A stretch of DNA of 64,000 bases from Candidatus Poribacteria bacterium (GTDB taxonomy: Bacteria > Poribacteria > WGA-4E > WGA-3G). The DNA is taken from NCBI GenBank assembly GCA_028820635.1, contig JAPPIG010000097.1, forward strand, positions 1 to 64,000, read 5' to 3'. Position 1 is the first letter of the stretch. Each line of letters starts with the position of its first letter. Both the position numbers and the translations under genes were made by a program. The notes under the pieces were generated by a model. It was given only the letters and a program-made list of their open reading frames with translations, had not been told where the DNA came from and did no database searches. Of this stretch, positions 58,782 to 64,000 are shown one piece after another.

Positions 58782-58898
58782 AAATCTATGCTAAAAGTGA
58801 GCTGTCAGGATTAAAAAGGTGTTTTTTATGTCAATTGTCTTGTAGGTAGCAACTTGAGTTATTGTATGAGTTTCCAGTGAACTTAAGGAAGGATTGTT

Positions 58899-60077
58899 AT
58901 GGATGGGATAAATTTACCAGAACATTGGGAAATTCTACCTTTTACGGATTGTTTGAAAAAGGTAGAAACCAAGAAGAAACCATCAATTCCTAAAACAGAC
59001 TACCAAGAATCAGGCGAATTTCCAGTAATTGACCAAGGAGCATCATTTATTGCTGGTTGGACAGACTCGGTAGATTCTGTAATTTCTGACAACTTACCTT
59101 TGGTGATTTTTGGAGATCATACACGTATTTTCAAATACGTTGATTTTCCATTTGCCCTCGGAGCGGATGGAACAAAAATTCTTTATGTAAACGATTATAT
59201 TTTAGATCCTCGTTTTTTCTATTACGCACTTTCGAATCTAAATGTCCCAAGTAAAGGATATAACCGACATTATCGTTATTTACAAGAATTTTCTGTTGTG
59301 TGTCCCCCAATCCCCGAACAACGCACCATCGCCCACATCCTACAAACAATCCAAGAAGCAAAGTTTGCCCGACAACGAGAGATCGCATTAGAACGCGAAC
59401 GTAAAGCGGCGTTGATGGATTGTCTCTTTTCTCATGGCACAAAAGGTGGACCCCGCAAGCAGACAGAAATTGGCGAGATCCCTGAGGGTTGGGAAGTTGT
59501 TCAACTCTCAGATAGAGCCAATTTAAGGCGTGAGAATGTGAACCCTAAAGATAATCAGAACTTAAACTTTGTGGGACTTGAACATATTGATACGGGAGAG
59601 AGCATCCTGAAACGTTGGGGAGAAGCATCAAAAGTAAAAAGTGCCAAGAATCATTTTTATCCTGATGATATTTTGTATGGCAAATTGCGATCATACTTGG
59701 ATAAAGCAGTTATCGCTGAAATGGAAGGAATTTGCTCAACTGATATTCTCGTCTTTACGTCAGCACTAAATACTTCACCAAGATTTTTAGTCTATCTTCT
59801 CCATACCGAAGCCTTTGTGAATCATGCTGTTGCAACATCCACAGGGATAAGCCATCCGAGAACATCGTGGGATTCTTTGGGAAAATTTACTTTTGCTTTT
59901 CCCCCACTTTCCGAACAACGCACCATTGCCAACATTTTCCGAGCAATAGACAAAAAAATAGCAGCCCTTGAACGAGAAGTTGAACTGATAGATGAACTCT
60001 TCCACGCCACGCTTGAAAAATTGATGACCGGGCAGCTGTCTGCTGAACCGTTGGTTGATACAGAATTGCAAAGTTAA
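58899..60077 (+). CDS. hsdS: Type I restriction specificity subunit
   Basis: 392 residues with AAGGAAGGA. Two target-recognition domains with repeated motifs LPEHWEILPF / IPEGWEVVQLSD at the starts, PPIPEQRTIAHILQTIQ / PPLSEQRTIANIFRAID at the ends, then coiled coils (REIALERERKAALMD; LEREVELIDELFH). Two half-sites are recognised, giving a bipartite target. Complete, no frameshift. Confidence 0.95.
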   Translation: MDGINLPEHWEILPFTDCLKKVETKKKPSIPKTDYQESGEFPVIDQGASFIAGWTDSVDSVISDNLPLVIFGDHTRIFKYVDFPFALGADGTKILYVNDYILDPRFFYYALSNLNVPSKGYNRHYRYLQEFSVVCPPIPEQRTIAHILQTIQEAKFARQREIALERERKAALMDCLFSHGTKGGPRKQTEIGEIPEGWEVVQLSDRANLRRENVNPKDNQNLNFVGLEHIDTGESILKRWGEASKVKSAKNHFYPDDILYGKLRSYLDKAVIAEMEGICSTDILVFTSALNTSPRFLVYLLHTEAFVNHAVATSTGISHPRTSWDSLGKFTFAFPPLSEQRTIANIFRAIDKKIAALEREVELIDELFHATLEKLMTGQLSAEPLVDTELQS

Positions 60078-60235
60078 CAGAGGCGTAAGGCCATCTGAGT
60101 GTTTTTGGCATGGGAATTTACATTTCCTTGTCAAAATAAATTTTAAATGTTATAACGAATATTACAAGTTAATTTAATGAGTCTTAATGATGAATAATTT
60201 TGTCTATCATTGTTACAACGAGGCGGAATAGGATT

Positions 60236-62566
60236 ATGTGTATTGAATCAGACCGGAAGCGGTTAACACAAGAAAAAACTTTGGAATGGGCACAGCGTGA
60301 ATTAGATCCAGCCGAATGGCTTACAGTACTCAATACACCAAGTGATGTTTCTCAAGATTGTGCTATCTACAGCATTTTAGTCTCTTTGGATAAAGTAAGT
60401 TACCCACATTCCTATTTTGATGATTATTGTCCATCTGGATCCTTAGTTGCTTGGTTTAGCACTGAAGAATATCAGGAAACATTCGGAATTGATAAAGACA
60501 GAAACGGGAACTCATATCTAATTATTGACCAAGACCCAGGGACAACTGAAGGTAAAGAATTATACCAGAAGTTCCGGTATTCACTTAACTTAGAGTATGA
60601 TGCAGAAAAGGGTGAGTATTTCTTTCATGATCGAACAAATGACAATGAGAAGGTTGTAGTTGTAGTTGTCAATGGAAACTGGGTCAAAATACGATTTAAA
60701 CAACTACAAAGATTCTTGAAATCTGAAGAGATATACCTTGCGGTTCGGTTTAATTGTTCAGAGCATTCAAGATTTTCAATGGAAGATCTTGGAGTAAATC
60801 AACATCATGTTGATTCTGAGAATAAAGAACTAACAGATGGACATCTGTATTGGAGATATACCTATCGGGAAAGTTACAAAGATGAATACCAAACTGAAAG
60901 TATACTTGACGTTATACGACTGATTGGATATGCTAAAATACCAAAAAATAGGACCGGATTCATAGTCGGTTATGATGAATATGGATCTGAGATTCGCTAC
61001 GAACTTTATGACATTAGAGGAGCTATTTATCAGAATATAGGTTGGTCGTCTAATCCAACCTTTGTTTGCTTTAAAAAAGAAGTCTTGGATAAATACTATA
61101 TACAGGACAGTAAGTACTCAGTTGGAGACTTATTGTTAACTTGGCAGGATGAAGGTACTGTCCAGCATCTATTACCAATTGACGATGATCACGATACTGT
61201 AGTTTGGGTTATGTTTTCTCGTCTTTCTCTTCTTCCTTATGAGGAACAAGTACATTGGCAGGCACACAATATTGCTCCCAAAGGAAAGCCTAGCGAAACA
61301 TATCTAAATCGTTATATTCCAGGAAGGACATCTACAGAGTCGAATCGGCTTGAGCACCGTTTTAGAAACCGGTACTCAAAACTAAGCCAATTATGTAATA
61401 AAATACTTGGGTGGCATTTATTAAGTCCTTTAGGTGACAATGACGCGTATCGCTTGCGCTGTCTAAGGATTCCTTCCTCTGATGAGCAAAAAGACTTTGA
61501 TGAGTTAATATTGAGTCTCGCGACGATACTTATTGATTCGCTGAACCAAGGCTGTATTTTAGAATTGATTTCGAAAGTAGAGAAGGATAAGTTAAAGCAA
61601 AAAAAAGAAAATCTAGGAAGCTTAGACTACTTTGAATCATTTTTATACTCTTATGATGTTAAAAATATCGATAAATACATTTCTTTTTTGCGAAAACTAC
61701 AGCAATTGCGTTCATCTGGTTCTGCTCATCGCAAAGGAAAAAAGTATGAAAAACTAATACGTAAAAATTTTCATATAGAGAATCAGGCGTACCGGCAAGG
61801 ATTCGAAAGAATTCTTCGGCAAGCTGTTGAGTTTCTTGAATTCCTCAATCATATCATTGAAACAGGTGAACTTATAGGAAAAAGAGAACTTTCATTTCTG
61901 TATGATTTGAAACAAAATTTTTATGCTTTGTTAATAGAGTTATCTCCATCTGATACCGATACAATTATTGCCAATGAAACATGGATTAACGAAATTGGTC
62001 ATGAGAATAGATATATAGTTGATCATCTAATGAGAAATGTTATTGGTAAGTACGAGAGTTCTCCTTTGGAATTAATGAGTTTCTGTAAACAGTTGCTAAT
62101 CAACCAGAATCCGGGTGCGAAATCTTCAGACATTAAAAACGCACTAACCGAACTCGCGAAAAAGTTTATCTGGCAAGCGGAACGCAGTCTTCGTAATGCT
62201 ATGAGTTTAATTTTTATGTCACAGGCAATCAAGGAATCAGTTGATAACTGTTTTGAAGATACTTTCGAGCGTGTCATTTATTCCAAGATACTTTTTGAGT
62301 GTTCCGTAGCATTTGTCAATCTTGATGAGATCAAAGATTACGATTGGTATCGGAATTATGCTGCGTGGCATTTGTCTTACGCCAACCTTTATACATCGTA
62401 TGCATACGAACACGTATTGCATGCGGACGGTTTAGATTCAGCACCAGTTGTTTTGGATACTCTCTCTGTCGTAGAAGGGGTAGCAAATGTCGTTGAAAAT
62501 GTTCTTGATATAGTGGCGGTAAGAGAGAAAGCGGAACAACTTGTGCAGGTAGTAAAGGTTAGGTAG
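60236..62566 (+). CDS. Large unknown protein inside the type I locus
   Basis: About 777 residues from ATG 60236; a TTG at 60200 is an alternative. The first 330 residues are beta-rich (CPSGSLVAWFSTEEYQETFG, VVVVVVNGNWVKIRFKQLQR, YWRYTYRESYKDEYQTESIL) and may be a ligand-binding region. The rest is helical: IPSSDEQKDFDELILSLATI, then two long bundles (KNIDKYISFLRKLQQLRSSG, FERILRQAVEFLEFLNHIIE). No nuclease or ATPase motif found. It lies 14 nt before the HNH gene. Similar-sized unknowns often sit with type I systems. Function unknown. Confidence 0.7.
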   Translation: MCIESDRKRLTQEKTLEWAQRELDPAEWLTVLNTPSDVSQDCAIYSILVSLDKVSYPHSYFDDYCPSGSLVAWFSTEEYQETFGIDKDRNGNSYLIIDQDPGTTEGKELYQKFRYSLNLEYDAEKGEYFFHDRTNDNEKVVVVVVNGNWVKIRFKQLQRFLKSEEIYLAVRFNCSEHSRFSMEDLGVNQHHVDSENKELTDGHLYWRYTYRESYKDEYQTESILDVIRLIGYAKIPKNRTGFIVGYDEYGSEIRYELYDIRGAIYQNIGWSSNPTFVCFKKEVLDKYYIQDSKYSVGDLLLTWQDEGTVQHLLPIDDDHDTVVWVMFSRLSLLPYEEQVHWQAHNIAPKGKPSETYLNRYIPGRTSTESNRLEHRFRNRYSKLSQLCNKILGWHLLSPLGDNDAYRLRCLRIPSSDEQKDFDELILSLATILIDSLNQGCILELISKVEKDKLKQKKENLGSLDYFESFLYSYDVKNIDKYISFLRKLQQLRSSGSAHRKGKKYEKLIRKNFHIENQAYRQGFERILRQAVEFLEFLNHIIETGELIGKRELSFLYDLKQNFYALLIELSPSDTDTIIANETWINEIGHENRYIVDHLMRNVIGKYESSPLELMSFCKQLLINQNPGAKSSDIKNALTELAKKFIWQAERSLRNAMSLIFMSQAIKESVDNCFEDTFERVIYSKILFECSVAFVNLDEIKDYDWYRNYAAWHLSYANLYTSYAYEHVLHADGLDSAPVVLDTLSVVEGVANVVENVLDIVAVREKAEQLVQVVKVR

Positions 62567-62579
62567 ATTTAGGAATGCT

Positions 62580-63689
62580 ATGTCAACACAGAAATTTAGT
62601 GCTGCAGAACGAGAGGCAATTTGGTTGGCACACGGGAAGAAATGTGCATATACAGGCGAATTGCTTGATGTAAGCAATTATCATATTGATCATATAATTC
62701 CAGAGGCTATTGCAAAAGATTCTGCCGCGTTGAAAGATAAAATTGCAGGGTTAAACTTGCCAGATAACTTCAGTATACACGGCTATGAAAATTTGCTGCC
62801 GTGTTGTCCCAGGGCAAATTACCAGAAAAGTGATTTGATACTACCCCACCTCTATTACTTCTTAGGTATAGCTGCTGCGAGAAAGGAAAAAGTAAAATCA
62901 AATCTTGAGTATATTGAAAAGCGAGAGAATAGTGGTAAAGCATTTATTCTTTTACAGCAACACTTGGAGCGTGGTGACCTCACTCCACAAGAGATAGCAG
63001 AAATACTTCATCAACATTCTGAACGTCCTGAAGCTGTTTTCGATCTTATTGAAAGTATGCATTTTGCTAATGGTAGTGAAGTGAAATCTATCGCTAAAGC
63101 CGATATTGAATCTCTTTGGGATTTAGCTATTTGTCTTGGAGAGTATTATATAGATGGATTGCCATTTACAAATGAAGAAGGAAAACAAATTTTTGTTCAG
63201 ACGTGTAGAGAATATGAGTTTGCGTATGAACAAGGTTACCTTCCAGAAAATAATGCTATTCTCAAAATGTCAGTAAGTTTCAACCAAAGGTCTGGATTGC
63301 TAAAGTCACTTCAGGCTGCTAAGACTCCACAACAGAGCTTTATATCAAACCCTAAAGTGGGAGTTGTTGATTTAGAACTGCTGCCGATGTCCCTCTTCCC
63401 TTGGATTGGCGATGAACCGGACTGCACAGAGTTAGACGCGACATATCAAAAAATGGTGGAAGTTGGCGAACTTGTGGTGAAAAGGATAAGCCAGAACTCG
63501 TTGATTATTGAAGGGGATGTAATGGGGCAGAGATTGGTAGAAGTGGTTCGAGCTGATTTTAATGGAGATGGTATTGAAGATATATTACTTTTTGAATACT
63601 GCTATGCTACAGGAGGCACACTGGGTTATGGTGGGAATCGTATCTTGACAAGGAAATCATTAGATGGAAAGTTTGAGATAGTGGAATAA
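62580..63689 (+). CDS. HNH protein with C-terminal FG-GAP/EF-hand-like segment
   Basis: 369 residues. HNH core CAYTG, HIDHIIPEA (His35-Asp37-His38) and NLLPCCPRANYQKSD. The middle is helical. The C-terminus carries RADFNGDGIEDILLFEYCYA, a Ca-binding DxNGDGxxD loop as in FG-GAP/VCBS repeats, and ends RKSLDGKFEIVE. That combination is unusual. It is coupled to the 777-residue gene (14 nt gap) and precedes hsdR. Role in restriction or as a second effector is inferred. Confidence 0.75.
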   Translation: MSTQKFSAAEREAIWLAHGKKCAYTGELLDVSNYHIDHIIPEAIAKDSAALKDKIAGLNLPDNFSIHGYENLLPCCPRANYQKSDLILPHLYYFLGIAAARKEKVKSNLEYIEKRENSGKAFILLQQHLERGDLTPQEIAEILHQHSERPEAVFDLIESMHFANGSEVKSIAKADIESLWDLAICLGEYYIDGLPFTNEEGKQIFVQTCREYEFAYEQGYLPENNAILKMSVSFNQRSGLLKSLQAAKTPQQSFISNPKVGVVDLELLPMSLFPWIGDEPDCTELDATYQKMVEVGELVVKRISQNSLIIEGDVMGQRLVEVVRADFNGDGIEDILLFEYCYATGGTLGYGGNRILTRKSLDGKFEIVE

Positions 63690-63758
63690 ATGTATTGCAT
63701 TTGTCGGTTTATTTTGTATTGCCCGACTTATAGGTTGATTATAGATTAGGAGACAACT

Positions 63759-64000
63759 ATGTCAGAACGTTCTGCAGTCCAAGATCCACTCCTCCAATAT
63801 GCCGATGAAATCGGTTGGACACGCGTGTCCCGCTCAGAAGCCTTGCAGATGCGCGGTGGAAATCCGAAGGCGCTGTATTTTGCCAACGTGCTGAAAGCGC
63901 AACTTCTGAAACTCAACAAGGGCATCATAGACGACTCCAATTGTGCAGATGTGATGCGGAAACTCGGCTTGCTTCAGTCGACGCTTGAGAGCAATCAGGA
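63759..64000 (+). CDS. hsdR: Type I restriction endonuclease subunit, 5' part (runs off the window)
   Basis: AGGAG precedes ATG 63759. The 80 residues in view (QYADEIGWTRVSRSEALQMR, AQLLKLNKGIID) match the N-terminus of HsdR: a conserved G-W-x-x-V-x-R-x-E-A-L-x-x-R segment and LNxGIID. The helicase domains lie beyond the window. Confidence 0.85.
   Translation, partial: MSERSAVQDPLLQYADEIGWTRVSRSEALQMRGGNPKALYFANVLKAQLLKLNKGIIDDSNCADVMRKLGLLQSTLESNQ

Overview
The window reads as accessory DNA of an uncultured, Gram-negative-type bacterium. It has canonical sigma70-like promoters, good Shine-Dalgarno sites, lipoprotein and outer-membrane signals, and TPR/VWA proteins. The mix of many TPR/VWA genes, degraded genes and short palindromic repeats would fit a Poribacteria- or Planctomycetes-like genome, but nothing here fixes the taxon. 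The right half carries plasmid-type functions: a winged-helix replication initiator beside 21-bp iterons, a DUF932 protein, a ParB-like protein, a tyrosine recombinase and a phage-like block of tiny genes. The left end carries a ParA plus ribbon-helix-helix partition pair. No conjugation or virion structural genes are visible. I read it as a plasmid or a large integrated plasmid/phage-like element with defence islands at both ends.

Layout. 0-2.1 kb: HNH nuclease and partition cassette between AT-rich repeat blocks. 2.5-11.7 kb: a plus-strand run of five genes that looks like an undescribed defence system: LAGLIDADG-type protein, alpha/alpha-toroid (prenyltransferase-like) protein, two different amino-methyltransferases and a giant GHKL ATPase fused to a DUF3883-like nuclease domain. 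11.8-17.7 kb: nuclease remnant, SRAP peptidase, DnaE with small partners and an IS1595 scar. 17.8-33 kb: patchy accessory DNA with TPR proteins, a patatin phospholipase, a TPR/double-VWA pair, several pseudogenes, HEPN-like and GIY-YIG proteins, a Schlafen AlbA_2 protein, MITE-like elements and a small RNA locus with a cloverleaf on the complementary strand.

33-49.4 kb is transcribed entirely on the minus strand. Its promoter-distal part holds ParB-like, HTH and truncated sigma-like proteins, the last translationally coupled to a hypothetical protein and a beta-CASP metallo-beta-lactamase. Its promoter-proximal part is about 20 tiny genes in phage early-region style. Their junctions carry two families of structured RNA. 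One is five copies of a 46-49 nt three-way junction with a T-loop (a mini tRNA-like fold), each followed by two more hairpins. The other is a series of GC hairpins, four of them capped by GNRA or UUCG tetraloops. 49.4-52.6 kb is the probable replication origin, with iterons, an initiator and a candidate counter-transcribed small RNA. 56.3-64 kb is a type I restriction-modification locus (hsdM, Mrr-like nuclease, hsdS, a 777-residue unknown, an HNH protein, start of hsdR).

The points most worth following are the 2.5-11.7 kb defence candidate, the T-loop elements, and the mini-sigma protein with a sliding-clamp-binding motif. All functional statements are inferred from motifs read by eye; no database search was run.
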